Source: Gigaspora margarita (Eukaryota; Glomeromycota; Glomeromycetes; Diversisporales; Gigasporaceae). From it: a stretch of DNA of 64,000 nt. The stretch spans positions 106,813 through 170,812 of the forward strand of contig WTPW01000689.1 of assembly GCA_009809945.1 (NCBI GenBank). The letters run 5' to 3'. A program made the position numbers and the translations under genes. The notes under the pieces are model-generated. The model saw nothing but the letters and a program-made list of their open reading frames with translations. It had not been told where the DNA came from and ran no database searches. The number at the start of each line of letters is the position of its first letter. Position 1 is the stretch's first letter. This document shows positions 21,804 to 34,186 of this stretch, piece by piece.

Positions 21804-22123
21804 ATTTAGCTTTGATTATGAGCAAATAGTGAGTAAGATTAAATTATTTAAATTGATAAATTAACACATATAATTATAGGTTATAGGGTTTTTTTTGTTA
21901 ATATAAATCAATATATTGGTTTATTACAGTAATACTAAATATTATTAACAATTGTTTTAATCACCTTTCATAGACTGAAACTACACTCTTGTAATATATC
22001 TTTAATTCAAATAGGATCTTCAATCCCTTGCTTGGAGCTTCATTCTCTCGATTAGAGCTTTAATTTCTCAATTAGAGCTTTAATTTCTTGATTGGAACTT
22101 TAATCACCCAACTGTGTTACAAA
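21795..22123 (-). mobile_element. LTR-like repeat family A, partial
   Basis: Read in reverse it matches 7573-8387: it starts with the GTTGGGTGATTAAAG side near 22115, keeps the GAGCTTTAATTTCTC minisatellite, the AATAAA-like region and TATAACCTATAATTATA, and lacks the final part. Confidence 0.5.
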
Positions 22124-22831
22124 CTATATCAAAATAAGAATTCATAAAATAAAAGCAATAATAAAATTATATAAAACCAAAAAAATCGAGCATACATTAT
22201 TCCTCATTTGGAAAAATGAGCTCTAGTGAATCATCTATTTCATTCTTCCTTTTTTATTATTTGTATTTAGTTTGAAGTACAGCCATATTAGTCCAAGTAA
22301 TTCTTTGGATCAAGTGTAAGGGAACCACAAGATGCCTTTGGAATTTGTTTAAGATTTTTTTTTTTGACTATATGACATCCTTATGTTCATTCACCAGGTC
22401 CATTTCTACTAGTTTGCATTACTATTATAGGATAATTTATCAAATGCAACTCATCATTATTACAGGGAAAATCTTAGTGTCCTTTATTTAATTCTGACTT
22501 CCTAATCAATCAACATCATCCAATTAGCCTTTATATTATGTCTTAGAGGTAGGTTGTTGTTATTATTCTTACATTCTGCCAGTTTTATGATATTAATTTT
22601 TTTGCTAGTATGTTTTCCTATAACTGATAAACTTATTGTATGTGAAACTTTATCCAACTAAATACTATACATTCTTGAAGATCATTATTGATCTGACTGT
22701 TTTTTTATTAACTTTCCAATAATACTTAACTCATGACATGATGCTATTTTAACCTTTTGTCCCTTGCATATATTTATCTTTATCTGAGTTTTTAAACAAT
22801 TCAGACTTTTGATTAGCTCAGGTTTACTAAA
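22124..22831. other. spacer with weak coding-like remnant
   Basis: No intact gene. On the - strand about 22250-22510, one frame reads as protein-like segments (for example RNGPGE and RHLVVPLHLIQRITW) broken by stops, which may be a decayed transposon ORF. The rest is AT-rich block Y sequence. Confidence 0.25.
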
Positions 22832-23053
22832 ATTACCATATCCTATCATAAATATGCACCCCTTTTTTGAAATTTTAAACTCAAATAACTTGAAAATTAT
22901 CTAACCAAACTCAATAAAAATTTTTTAAATTAAACTTTAAAACCTATAAAATTTAAATAAAAATTTTTATTAAGTTTTATTAGATAATTTTCAAGTTATT
23001 TGAGTTTAAAATTTCAAAAATAGGGTTGCTTATTCATAATAGGATATGGTAAT
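22832..23053. mobile_element. ~220-bp foldback MITE (copy 1)
   Basis: Ends ATTACCATATCCTATCATAA and an imperfect reverse complement. The whole element is one long hairpin with loop-side sequence AATTTTTATTAAGTTTTATT. The same family lies at 25483-25697 (shared CCTATCATGAATAAGCAC). Confidence 0.8.
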
Positions 23054-23370
23054 CTAAGTTAAAGTCATAAAAAAAGGTGTATTAGTTAGATAGCATTGTT
23101 TTACATATTGAATAACAATAAGTAGGTTTTAAGAATAGTTATATATGCACTGCGAGGTTTAAAGTAGACGATCTTAATCTAAATTTGGACTAGCTGGCTG
23201 ATTCAGAATCAGTATGGCCAAAATTCCAGATGTAAAGTAGGATGGTATGGGTTTATGCTATATTGGGTATAAATAAGGTTTTTAAGGTTAGATTGGGTTA
23301 TTGTTTATTGGTAAGTTAGGTAAGAACTACAAAATTGTGATTTACTTAGTTTTGTTGGAGCACAATAAAT

Positions 23371-24028
23371 TATCCCTTAAACCATCTAGCAGGCAAATTT
23401 GCCTGCTTAATCATTTTTAAAAGGTTTTTTTAAGTTTTTTAAAATTTATTTAAGCTTGCCTCCCTATTTATTGAATAAAATTAAAGATATTCCTTTTAAA
23501 ATAATATATTTAAATTTTATTATTCTATCTTTAATTTTGATCAAAATATTACATTTTTAACAAAACTTATTTTTTAGTTTTTCATTAAAATTTTAAAAAG
23601 TTTCTTAAAATTTTATATGTTCCCAAAGAGAAATTTTTTAGTTACTACTAAATAAAGTCTAAAATTTGCTTAATAAATTATAAAAGTTATAATAATAAAA
23701 GTAGTTTAATTTTAAATTGTTCTTCAACTTTGGATTAAGGTAGTAGGAGTTAAATCTTAAATTTTTATTAAGTAAAACTAAAAATAAAGAAAAAATTTTT
23801 AAAATTAAAATTTTTTTAAAAAATTATAAAATTTTTTTTTATAAGCAACCTCAAATTTTTTATAAATATTAAGCAAATAAAATGAAGTTTTAAATAACAT
23901 ATAATCATAGTTTTTATTTAAAAAAAAAATTATAAAATATTTTTATTTTTAAAAAAAATAGATCAGATATAAATTTATAAAATTTAGGTAGGCAAATTTG
24001 CCTGCTTATCTGAATGGTTTAAAGGATA
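23371..24028. mobile_element. TIR element with AGGCAAATTTGCCT in its ends
   Basis: Inverted ends TATCCCTTAAACCAT and (reverse) TATCCTTTAAACCAT. Just inside each end lies the 14-bp palindrome AGGCAAATTTGCCT. The second block Y copy (about 54840) lacks it. The interior is A/T homopolymer-rich with inverted segments. Target duplication not resolved. Confidence 0.65.
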
Positions 24029-24109
24029 CCCTTTTTATAAACTCAATTATTGTATTATATATTTTTAATCTATAACAATCCAAGTCCACTATCTTAAGCT
24101 TCAAACTAT

Positions 24110-24200
24110 TTTTGGTAGGCCCAGACCAGGATCTATAGTTTCAAGCCATTGTTTGTGACCCAGAACTTAGATTTGGGGTCCAAAACTACTATCTATTTTA
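24110..24200. repeat. GGTCCAGACC / GGTTTCAAACCA motifs
   Basis: Short units with CCCAGACCAGGATC and TTTCAAGCCATTG, matching 54865-54950 in block Y copy 2 and resembling the tandem GGTCTCAAACCA units of the LTR-like segment at 30110-30478. Confidence 0.45.
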
Positions 24201-24607
24201 GATATATACTAAAAAAGAAACCATATTGTTCAGGACAAAATACCCTAACTATGTTCAGAGCAGAATTATACAAAATAAAAATAATAATAAAAAAAGTTTA
24301 CAATACTGAATATCTATGAATAGATAAACTGATAATAGTTTTGAACTCTACTTTTGGTAATTTTATAGTGTTAATATTCAAGAGGCATGCATGTTTTAAA
24401 TATCAATAAAGTAAAAAAAAATAGTACATATATATGTATGAATAGCATTTTTATCGATTATTGAGCTTTTTGAACTAAAATACAATAATTAATGTTTTAC
24501 CTAATAAAGGTTAGATAAATGTTTTATATTTGGTAATTAAATCTGCAATATTTTTATTAATTTATTCATGTATTTTAATAATAATAGATCTTTTTTTTAA
24601 TCATTAT

Positions 24608-25482
24608 TTATTTTTTTTTTTGGTTTATAACTGAGAACTTGCTCTTTTTATTTATTAGTTTAATATTCTTACATACAGAAGAGAATAATATAACTACAAC
24701 TATGAAAAATAAGAAACTCTGACTTTATAATAGCCTTTCACTACCAATCAATCTTTATCTAAGGCCTAGAGTTAGCTGAACAAGGTTATTTTTTAAATAA
24801 CTTGTCAGACTTTTGAAATAAAAATTGAAAACATTAATAACCTTGTTCCATCTAACCTGCCCAGATTCTAGTATATTAAGCGAAAAGTTGTTATATAAAC
24901 CAGACTGCTTAAAAGAAAGCTTCTAGAATCTTTGCCCAGTGGTTTTGCCATAAATCTTGCACATTGTTCCATGTTATTTGTTTCCAAGCTGCTCATGAAA
25001 ATTGTATCTGATATGGTAGATGCCTTTCCTTTTTGAAAGCAGTAAATACTGCAGATCTTTTGGAGTGGATATGTCAAAATACCCACTTTTTAAAAATTCT
25101 TTACAAATCAATAGCACTAGGAGGAGTTCACATGTAACCATAGTAAGAATAGTGGTTCTTTCCAGTTCCAAATTCATCAGAGAGCCACCAAGTACTTCTC
25201 AAATTGTAGTGAGTAATAAACTCTAAGCTTGTTAGCAGGTAGTTTATGAACTTTACCTCTAAATAACAAGTGCTAGTTTTGTGGTGAGTGACAAATTTTA
25301 AAGCTATTAGCAGATACTCAGTTAACTGTATCTCTAAATAACAGCTGCTTGCTGGGTTGCATGTTTTCATTAGTTTTTTTACTATTTCTTTGAGACTTAA
25401 CTTCTGAAGTGTTAGTGTATTTATTGGTACAGGTGATTAGCGGATAAAGTTACAAAAGATCTCCAAGAAATATTTAATTACC
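24608..25482 (-). pseudogene. decayed coding-like segment, unidentified
   Basis: Present in block Y copy 1 and absent in copy 2 (around 55620). It is more balanced in composition than its surroundings. On the - strand, frames at 24868-25370 give protein-like stretches such as STWWLSDEFGTGKNHY and, after stops, ERHLPYQIQFS and ITWNNVQDLWQNHWAK. Part of it is a ~75-bp tandem duplication (AACTTTACCTCTAAATAACA). Family not recognised and stops are frequent, so it is probably a dead fragment of a mobile-element ORF. Confidence 0.35.
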
Positions 25483-25697
25483 TGTATCCTATCATGAATA
25501 AGCACTCCCTTTTTTGAAATTTCAAACTCAACATTCTTGATAACTATCTTATCAAACTTAATAAAAATTTTTTTATTTAAATTTTGTAGATCTATAAATT
25601 TAAATAAAAAAATTTTTATTAAGTTTGATTAAATAGTTATCAAGAATGTTGAGTTTGAAATTTCAAAAAAGGGGTGCTTATTCATGATAGGATGTGA
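25483..25697. mobile_element. ~215-bp foldback MITE (copy 2)
   Basis: Shares TATCCTATCATGAATAAGCA ends with 22832-23053. The arms (GAAATTTCAAACTCAACATT) pair almost perfectly over the whole length, and the centre holds AAATTTTGTAGATCTATAAATT. Confidence 0.8.
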
Positions 25698-25867
25698 TAT
25701 TATTTATTTGCAACTATTTTATATATATATATATATTTTACCAATTATAGTTAGGTAATTGTCCTATATTTAGTAATTAAATTATGCATTATTTTATTCG
25801 TGCGAAAAATTGGACTTTCTTTTAAATTGTTATTTGCAATTTATTTTATATATACAACCAATATTCA

Positions 25868-26070
25868 ATAAGCAAAAATTTTTGAGAGTACTTGAGCTTG
25901 CGCAGCACTTTGCATGCACTGCTCTTATGCAAGCGCAATTGCAAGCACAAGCACAAGTGCAAAAGAATAGAATATAGACTACAATTGGTTGAAATTTGTG
26001 AAAACCAACATTTTCAAAAAAAGATAAGTCAAAGAAAATCAATTGCCAAAAATAAATGTCAATACAACTA
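25868..26070 (+). pseudogene. Gln/Ala-rich coding-like remnant (copy 1)
   Basis: One frame gives a Gln/Ala repeat (AQLQAQAQAQVQ) and after a frame change a conserved segment with YRLQLVEICE and SIAKNK. The same protein-like sequence lies at 55806-56014, where both parts are in one frame. Conservation of amino acids between the copies with a frame break in one suggests a formerly coding exon of unknown function. Confidence 0.35.
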
Positions 26071-26930
26071 GAAAAGTAATTTAGAGCAACACCAAGTGTT
26101 AACAATTATTTCTAAGCAACTAACTAATTCTGTAATTATTAAAATTTGCTAATGATCATAAATTCATCACATACCCAACTAATTTCAAATTATCTGCACG
26201 TATCTGAATTTGATACTATTTACATCAGAATTATTCAACATTTCTAAATTAGACTTTCATTATAAATGCAAAATAAACTCCCAAAGTGTAATTTCAAATT
26301 TTGATGAATTAAGCTTAATCCTGGTTATTACTCAAATAATGCCCCTAGGCATTATTTTGTATTTATACAGTTTATGATCCATTCCTGGTTTAGTGTGACT
26401 GCATTGTACAACTACTTATTCAATGCTGTATATTTAATTGAATACTGGATCATCAGAGGCTAGAGTAATAAACAAAATCGGCAGTGCAAAATCCTGTAGA
26501 TCAAATATAAAAAATCTAGTTTGCACTGCGAACCTTATCACCAGATCTTTATTAACCTCTAATTTAATGCATATTCTGTTTTGATCTAATGCTTACTCAA
26601 CACCTAGCCTTATCTCTAAAGTTTATACATTCTATTTAGTGCAGGTTTCACCTGCTGATCAAAATGTTATTCATTACCATACCTTATCTTCAAGATTTTT
26701 ATCCTCCTCATTGTAACTTATTAATAGAATTAGTAATGTTTTTAATATAAAAACTTTTGCTAAACTTAACTTTTTTAATAAAACTTTTAGGGCATATATA
26801 ATTTGTTATTGTGAATAACTTTATTTAATATATAAAAATTGGTTTACTTTATCAAAAATTAGTTTTATATATTTGTATAATTTTTTGTATAAATTATTAT
26901 TAATTTTTTATTATAGATTACACTCTACCT
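26071..26930. other. spacer with small hairpins
   Basis: No gene seen. Holds a 22-bp near-palindrome AATAATGCCCCTAGGCATTA (about 26336) and a hairpin with GGCAGTGCAAA and TTTGCACTGC arms (26485-26535). Confidence 0.5.
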
Positions 26931-28130
26931 TTAATTCAATACATTTGTAGAATTAAGATAAAAAAAAACCTTTATTGAATTCAGAAAGATAGTTGTTAAA
27001 AAATCTTTACTAAAAGTTTGTTAAAAGCATTTGAATATCAAAAAAATTAAAATTAAAGTAAATTTTTTTTTTTTAACTTTTAATAAAGATTTCTCAATAA
27101 CTATCGATTCAAATCTGATAATTTTTATTAAATTTGCAAGTTTATAAAATTAAAATTTTATTGAAATTGGATTTCTGTTTGTTAAGAATTTTACTAAAAG
27201 GTTTAAAAAAAATTATCTACAACTTCTTTTTTTATAGATGCCTAAACTTTACTCGGCATCCATCTTTATGAAATTTGATTAATTTTATTTTATTTTATTT
27301 TTATATACTTATAGAATTAAAAATATTGATTGAAATTGATCAGGTTTATATTGATTAATTTTTATTCAAATTTAGATACCTATAAAAATAAACTTTAGCT
27401 AATTTTTTTCTAAAACTTTTAGTGAATTTTTCAACAACCGCCTATCCAATTTTGATAAATTTTTTTTTATTTTAATTCTATAAAATCATAGAATTAAAAA
27501 AAAAAAAATAAATAAAAAAAAATAAAAAAAAATTCACCAAGATTTGGATCAACAATTGTTGAGAAATTTCATTAAAGATTAAATAAAACAGTCAGTCAAA
27601 ATATTATTTTTTTTATATTTTTTTTAAAAACCCTTAAATAAAGTTTTCTCAATGTTTATCGATCCAAATTTGATGAAAAATTTTTATTTTAATTCTATGG
27701 GTTTAAAGAATCAAAAAAAATATAAAAAATTATTGAAATTGAATAAGTGATTGTTCAGAAATTTTAAGAAAAAAATCAGCTGCAGCCTTTTTTATAGATA
27801 TCTAAACTTTGAATAAAGATTAATTGCTATTCACTTGACCAAATTCGAGCAAAATTTCTTAATTTTATTTTTATAAACTTGTAGAAATAAAATAAATTAA
27901 TTTGATCGAATTTGGTCGGATAAATGCTGAGTAATCTTTATTTAAAGTTTAAGCATTTATAAAAAAGAAGCTGCACTAATTTTTGTTCTAAAACTTTTAG
28001 TAAAATTTCTCAATGACACCTTTTCAATTTCAATATTTTTTTTTATTTTAATTCTATAAACTTGCAGAATTAAAAAAAAATTCATCAAATTTGAATTGAT
28101 GATTGTTGAGAAATATTTGTTTAAAGTTAA
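26931..28130. repeat. degenerate hairpin array
   Basis: Series of five to six imperfect hairpins with arms like TTTCTCAACAACC..CCAATTTTGATAA and a centre like TTTTAATTCTATAAAATCAT. Architecture is the same as in the MULE-like foldback elements, but it is more diverged and without clear ends. The ORF at 27957-28175 (- strand) is a repeat artefact. Confidence 0.6.
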
Positions 28131-28168
28131 AAAAAAATAATAAAAATAAAAATATATATATATATATA

Positions 28169-29878
28169 TAGTCATTCTCCTATATAATCACCTACTTTAT
28201 TTGAGGTTTTTGGTGATTATATAGAGGTGTGCCTGAATAGAATTACTTCTATATAATCATATACTATAAAATAAAATATATAATGTGATTTTAAAGAAGT
28301 AAATAAAAAATTTATATTTAATTTTTAATAGTGTTCATAGAACTAGTCCAAAGTCTGCAGACTGGTCTAAGTCTAAATATATTTTTGGTGCTGAACAAGT
28401 TTACTTAGTGCATAGTTGAAATTAATTAGCAAAACTTTGCGAATCATAAGATTTTATAGAATTTTATTAATAAAATTCTATAAAATCTTATAATTCACAA
28501 ATTTTTAATAAGTAATTCTAACTTTATTCACTAAGTAAACTTATTTAGCACCTAAAAGTACATCAAATCGGCATAATCATTTTTATTTTACTTAAAATAT
28601 GGAGAATAGATTCATAATTTTGGATTTTTGATCAAAAAAGTCAAATTTAAGCATCTTTTCTCCAAATTTCAAATAAAATAAAAATTATTCTGCCAATCTA
28701 ATGTATAGTCAGGTGCTGAACAAGTTTATTTAGTGCATCAAGTTTGAATTAATTAGTAAAATTTTGTGAATCATAAGATTTTATAGAATTTTGTTAATAA
28801 AATTCTATAAAATCTTATAATTCACAAAATTTTACTAATTAACTCTAACTTAATGCAATAAATAAAATTGTTAAGCACCTAAAAATACATTAAATTGGTA
28901 GAATTGTTTTTATTTTACTTGAAAATTGGAGAATAGATGCTTAAATTTGACTTTTTAGATCAAAAATCCAAAATTATGCATCTATTCTCTAAATTACAAG
29001 TAAAATAAAAATAATTCTGCCAATTTGATGTATTTTTAGGTACTGAACAAGTTTACTTAGTGCATAAAATTAGGATTAATTAGTGAAAACTTGTGAATAA
29101 TAAGATTTCATAGAATTCTATTAATAAAATTCTATAAAATCTTATGATTCACAAAATTCACTAATTAATTCTAACAAAATGCACTAAGTAAACTTATTAA
29201 GCACCTAAAAATACATTAGTTCGGCAGAATATTTTTTATTTTACTTGAATTTTGGAAAAAAGATGCTTTTTTGATCAAAAATCCAAAATTATGCATCTAC
29301 TCTCTAAAATTCAAGTAAAATAAAAAATAATTATTCAGATTTGATGTATTTTTAGGTGCTAAACAAGTTTGCTTAGTGCATAAAGTGAGAATTACTTAAT
29401 AAAAATTTGTGAATTATAAGATTTTATAGAATTTTATTAATAAAATTCTATAAAATCTTATAATTCGCAAAATTTTACTAATTAATTCTAACTACATGCA
29501 CTAAATAAACTTGTTCAGCACCAAAAAATACATTAAATATATTTAGACTCAGACCAGTCTGCAGACTTTGGACCAGAACCGAACCAAACTCAGACTTGAT
29601 AAAAAGTCTGAATATAAAAGTCTTAGACTCAGACTTGACTACAGTCTGGTTCAGGTCCAGTCTGTAGGAGCACTATGTTCAATAAAAAATGTGATTTTAA
29701 AGAAGTATTATTCTTAATAAATTCATTTAAAAAATTTCTTATAAAATGTGATAGTGACTATACTAATAATGTGACTACATAAAGGTATTTTTAATATTAA
29801 AAAAAACAACCGCATAAAATTGTGTGATTATATAGAGGTTGTGATTATATGGGAGGTGATTATATGGGAGGATGACTG
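28169..29878. mobile_element. Tc1/mariner-like element with TAGTCATYCTCC ends
   Basis: Ends TAGTCATTCTCCTATATAAT and (reverse) CAGTCATCCTCCCATATAAT, flanked by TA (left side within a TA run). Subterminal GTGATTATATAG motifs repeat several times. Same family as 56118-57192. A hAT-like element is nested inside. Confidence 0.75.
28329..29675. mobile_element. hAT-like foldback nested in the TA element
   Basis: Ends TAGTGTTCATAGAAC and (reverse) TAGTGCTCCTACAGAC, with AGTCTGCAGACTGGTC subterminal. The interior has four tandem hairpin units built of CTGAACAAGTTTACTTAGTG, ATAAGATTTTATAGAATTTT and GCATCTATTCTCC. The same interior occurs in the element at 48497-50277. No clear TSD was found for this copy. 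Confidence 0.65.
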
Positions 29879-29899
29879 TATATATATACCCGATTTAAT

Positions 29900-30070
29900 T
29901 TTTCTGATATTTGAACTTTTTTTTTAACTTTTAGTGAAGATTTCTCACAAGCATCTATCTGAATTCGATATAATTTTTTTTATTTTAATTCTATAAATGT
30001 ATAGAATTAAAATAAAAAAATTTTTACTGAGTTATTCAAGTAATAATCGTGAAATTTTTTAAAAGGATCT
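29900..30070. repeat. hairpin-array fragment
   Basis: One more unit like those at 26931-28130 (AACTTTTAGTGAAGATTTCT, TTTAATTCTATAAATGTATA), so the TA element probably inserted into that array. Confidence 0.5.
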
Positions 30071-30109
30071 TCAATATTTTGATCACTCTGATTGGCTATT
30101 GCTGGTATT

Positions 30110-30478
30110 ACAACCGTGGGAGAGACTTGGCTAATGATAGGTCGAATTAGCTCAGGGTTGTAAGCATAGGTTATGCGGAATGGACGTTCATTAGGGAATT
30201 CGAAATTAATGTTATGGGTTATTAAGGAATGTGGTTTGGTTGGTATTTGATTAATAAGGACGTTATTTATTTATTCATTATTATTATTGTATCATTACTG
30301 TATTGCTACTGTATTGCCTCTCAATTCTCTGAGTTCAGTTATCATATTTATACTTTCTTAATTATTATGGTCTGAAACCAATATCTACGGTCTCAAACCA
30401 AGATCAATGGTCCTGGACCACTCTAGCGAGTCTCAAACCACTGTAGGTGGTTCGAAACCAAAATCCACCCATTGTACA
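30110..30478 (-). mobile_element. solo LTR-like segment, family C
   Basis: On the - strand it begins TGTACAATGGGTGG and ends GGTTGTAATACCA. It holds five or six ~20-bp units GGTCTCAAACCA (30370-30470), a TATA-like AGTATAAATATG and a GC content above its surroundings. The final GTAATACCA matches the end of LTR family A. Target duplication not established. Confidence 0.5.
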
Positions 30479-30489
30479 TGCTAAGCCTT

Positions 30490-31171
30490 GTACTAAAAAA
30501 GGATAACCATACAAATATTCTAAAACATGCTAACTAATATAGGGTAAGTTATAGCGACAAAGAAAAATTACACAAATTTTTCGTAACACTGGAGAACCCC
30601 AAATCATGATGTTGTGATTCAACTGCGGTAAAATTTTAGCGTTAATCTGACTTTGGGGAGATAAATGAATTTGAAAAATTTTTTCAGGTGATGAAAAGCA
30701 TGTGGCCGCAACTGTAACAACCTATACAAATTAAACCTAAACGATAAGCTGCCACTAATTTATTTGGGTCCGTATTATTTTACCGATAACCACTTCATAG
30801 ATAGCTTGGTTCATAGACAATTAATTTGCAGGCAAGCTTATTCCGTATATAATATATTTTAATTTCATTGATAAAAAATTTAATCATAATAGAATGATCA
30901 ATATAGCTGACACAGTTTGATTAATTAGTCCGTGTGATACTTTAATCTACTATTGCTATGTCTAAATATTAGTACAATTTCTATTAGTGTAATCCATATA
31001 ATCCAATATGATTTCTGTGTAAAGTTCATTCCGTATGCGAATTATTAAACAGAATGAATTGATTGTATTACTCTATTACTTAAAAAAATTTATAGTTTGA
31101 ACTTTAAATTCTTTAAAAAAAATATATAACAGATTGACAAACGAATAATTTTTCATGTTTAAACCTTCAAC
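30490..31171. promoter_or_regulatory. 5' region of the Sel1-kinase gene
   Basis: Unique-looking sequence without repeats. It is the only upstream region of the kinase gene. It contains TATA-like stretches (for example AAAAAATATATAAC about 31120) and no other ORF. The initiation context is TCAACATGGACC. Confidence 0.35.
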
Positions 31172-33086
31172 ATGGACCAATTGACACCGTCAGAAATTAA
31201 CAAACTTGCTGATAATTATCAAAAAGGTATTGGCGTTGAAAGGAATTTACGTAAGGCATTTGTTTATTATCAAAAATCCGCAAAGATGGAGGATGCTGCT
31301 GGAACGTGTAATGTTGGAAATTGTTATTATTATGGAATAGGAGTTGAAAGGGATTTACATAAGGCATTTGTTTATTATCAAAAATCCGCAGAGATGGGGG
31401 ATGCTGCTGGAACTTGTAATGTTGGATACTGTTATAATCATGGTATCGGAGTTGAAACGAATAAATGTAAGGCACACATGTATTTTCAAAAAGCAGCAAA
31501 AATGGGAGATATATTTGCACTCCGTTTATATCGAGAATCTGCAGAGATGGAAAATGTTAAAGCTTTAAATGAAATTGGACATTGTTATCGTGATGGAACT
31601 GGAGTCAAAAAGGATGAACGTAAGGCGTTCGAATATTATCAAAAATCTGCTGATAAAGGCGATATTCTTGGAACATTTAATGTAGGTTGGTGCTATGTTA
31701 ATGGAATTGGAATTGAAGAAGATGAATTTCAAGCATTCGGATATTATGAAAAATCTGCGGATATGGGGTTTCATATGGGAATGTATAATGTAGGATGTTG
31801 TTATAATAATGGAATCGGGGTTATAAAGGATGAATATAAAGCGTTCGAGTATTATAAAAAATCAGCAAAGATGGGAAATGCTGATGGAATGTACATTATT
31901 GGTGAATTTTATCAAAAAGGATGTATTGTTGAAAAGAATAAAGATATTGCTTTTGAATGGTATTTAAAATCAGCTATTACTGAACAAAGTACTTCTGTAA
32001 AAAAAAAAGAATATTTTCATTGGATACCATTTGAAAATTTTGAAAACATTGAAGAGATAGGTAAAGGAGCCTTTTCTACTGTTTTCAAAACAAAATATTT
32101 AAATAATTATGGATCATATGAAGATGTGGCGCTTAAACTTGTAAAAGGTTCCAATAATAATAGTGAACCATTCTTAAAAGAGGTATTGTATTGATATTTT
32201 TAAATCTTATTTTTGGTTTTAAATATTATTTTTGTTAAATATATTAATTTATACTATTTTTAAGTTGAAAGCTTGCCATAGTTTAAATCAATATTTAGGA
32301 ATATCAAGAGATGAAAAAACAAATGATTACATTTTAGTGCTTAGTTATGCAGAATACGGTTCATTGAGCAAAAATATTGTCGATATCTTTAAATTTGAAT
32401 GGAAAATCAAATTAATGATACTCCGTGATATTATATCCAATCTTAATCGTATACATTTAAAACAATATTTACATTGTGATCTACATCCTGGAAATATTCT
32501 GTTGAAAAAAGACTATGAAGCATATATTACTGATCTAGGTTTATCAAAACCATTCGATGAAAAGGAACGAGAAGAACGTATACATGGAGTTTTGCCTTAT
32601 ATTGCACCAGAGGTTCTTCAAAAAAAACCATATACTCAAGCTTCAGATATTTATTCGTTCGGAATAATTATGGTAGAAATAACAACAGGCCAAAGACCTT
32701 TTAATAATTATAAATTTGATATAGATCTTGTAATGATGATTTGTAATGGACTAAGGCCAAAATTTGGGCCAGGAATTCCTGATTGTTATATTGAATTAGC
32801 AAAGTAATGCATGGATTCAGATCCAAAAAAGCGTCCAACACCTAATAAAATCATTGTTAAACTGTTCCAATGGTTAGGAATTATTTTAATAAATAAAGAC
32901 GAAAATACAATTAAAAGCCAATTTTTAGAAAACGATGAGATTATTAATAACTTGCCAACAATTAAAGAAAATTTAAAAAATGTATATACAAGTAAACCTT
33001 ATAGTATAACAGAAACTAACAAAAACCTATCAAAACTAAAAGGTAGTAAAACTGCGAGTATTGTAAAAATTCCGGTTGATATTTAG
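31172..33086 (+). CDS. Sel1-repeat protein kinase (one in-frame stop)
   Basis: Exon 1 is 31172-32182 and exon 2 starts at 32265; the 82-bp intron 32183-32264 (GTATTG..TTAAG, phase 0) follows FLKE, the same place as in the two kinase pseudogenes here. Residues 1-280 form seven Sel1-like repeats plus one partial (GIGV...KAF.YYQKSA..G), a solenoid for protein binding. The kinase domain starts at WIPFENFENI with a P-loop (GKGAFSTVF), VALKL lysine, HCDLHPGNILL catalytic loop, TDLGLS in place of DFG, APEVL and SDIYSFGIIMVE. The catalytic Lys, Asp and Asn are present. An in-frame TAA at 32805-32807 cuts between ELAK and CMDSDPKKRP, removing the conserved Arg of the last kinase helix. Beyond it the same frame continues to TAG 33084-33086. 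It is thus a recent nonsense allele, a read-through gene or a base error. Cytosolic signalling role inferred. Confidence 0.85.
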
Positions 33087-33985
33087 CAAATTAATTAACA
33101 TTACTATGTAATTATTTTATTAAGAAATTAAGTTACATTATTTAGGATTGTTACTATATTATTCTATACGTATTTGTTAAATTAGGCTTTATTAGTAGGT
33201 ATTAAGTTTGTAAACAATTCTTTAATAATAATCTGAAAATATATTTTAAATTTATTAATTATACTAGACCAAATTATTTTTATGATAAGGATAATGTTTT
33301 TCTTATCTACACAAATGAGACATTTTGGAATATTGACTTTTCTAATTTACATGGTAAATAAATATATATTGAATAATAAAGATTCGATTTTAATTTATAC
33401 CTCTAATGGTATTCTTTAAATATCTATGTATTCATAATCATCATATAGTGTGATAATATACAATATACAAGAATAAAATTTATTGAAAAAAAATTTTTTA
33501 AATCTAACAAAAATATATTTTCATCTTATTAAATCGTACTATTCTTTATTTGTTTAATTTGACATTGTCTATGTGAAATTTTAGGCATGTTAAGCATAAA
33601 ACGATATTAGAAGCAGTATCGATTAATAATAATAAATAATTTATCAAAATAGATTTATGAATTTCAATTCTGAAACCCTTAATGTAAAAAAAAAAAAATC
33701 AGGATAATAATACATTACATTAATGCAATAACGAATATCCATAGCAAAGTATGAAACTGATTGAACAATACCCTATTTACTTTAATAAAGTTTTGATCAA
33801 TTAACGCAACAAAATAAGGTGGTTGGAACAAAATGCTTGTTAATTAAATGATAAGATCACTGATTATTTCTTTGATATAGTAAACACGCGTCCCAAACTT
33901 AATCATCTTAATGACAATCACGTTTAATCGCTTAAGAACATTTTCCGTTAATTAAAACTTAGCATCCAACACATTTCCGACACAT
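33087..33985. other. intergenic
   Basis: AT-rich, no ORF, repeat or RNA gene recognised. Confidence 0.5.
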
Positions 33986-34186
33986 TTGAAACCATTGATC
34001 GGGGCGTTTGAAAACACCCTTAGTAAAAAGAACTTGCATTATTATACTGTGATGCCTGTTGCACTTAAGTTCGAAAAGAAAACAATAAGAATTAATGAAA
34101 AAGATGGTACGTACTATATTCATTATCTTTTTTTGATTTTGCAAGGCGGAGTAATCTGCTTCGTCCAATCAGAAGCGAATATTTAA
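33986..34186 (+). other. weak coding-like exon upstream of the PEBP gene
   Basis: An open frame (66 aa) contains KKNLHYYTVMPVALKFEKKT and is followed by a perfect splice-donor-like GGTACGTAC at about 34105. It could be a 5' exon of an upstream gene or a fragment. A CCAAT box (GTCCAATCAG, about 34164) lies near its end, well placed for the gene starting at 34394. Evidence for translation is weak. Confidence 0.25.

Noticed and set aside
31197-31774. - strand ORFs opposite the Sel1 repeats
   Set aside because: Shadows of the repetitive + strand coding sequence.
33959-34168. - strand 69-codon ORF upstream of the PEBP gene
   Set aside because: Overlaps a more protein-like + strand frame with a good splice donor; no domain.
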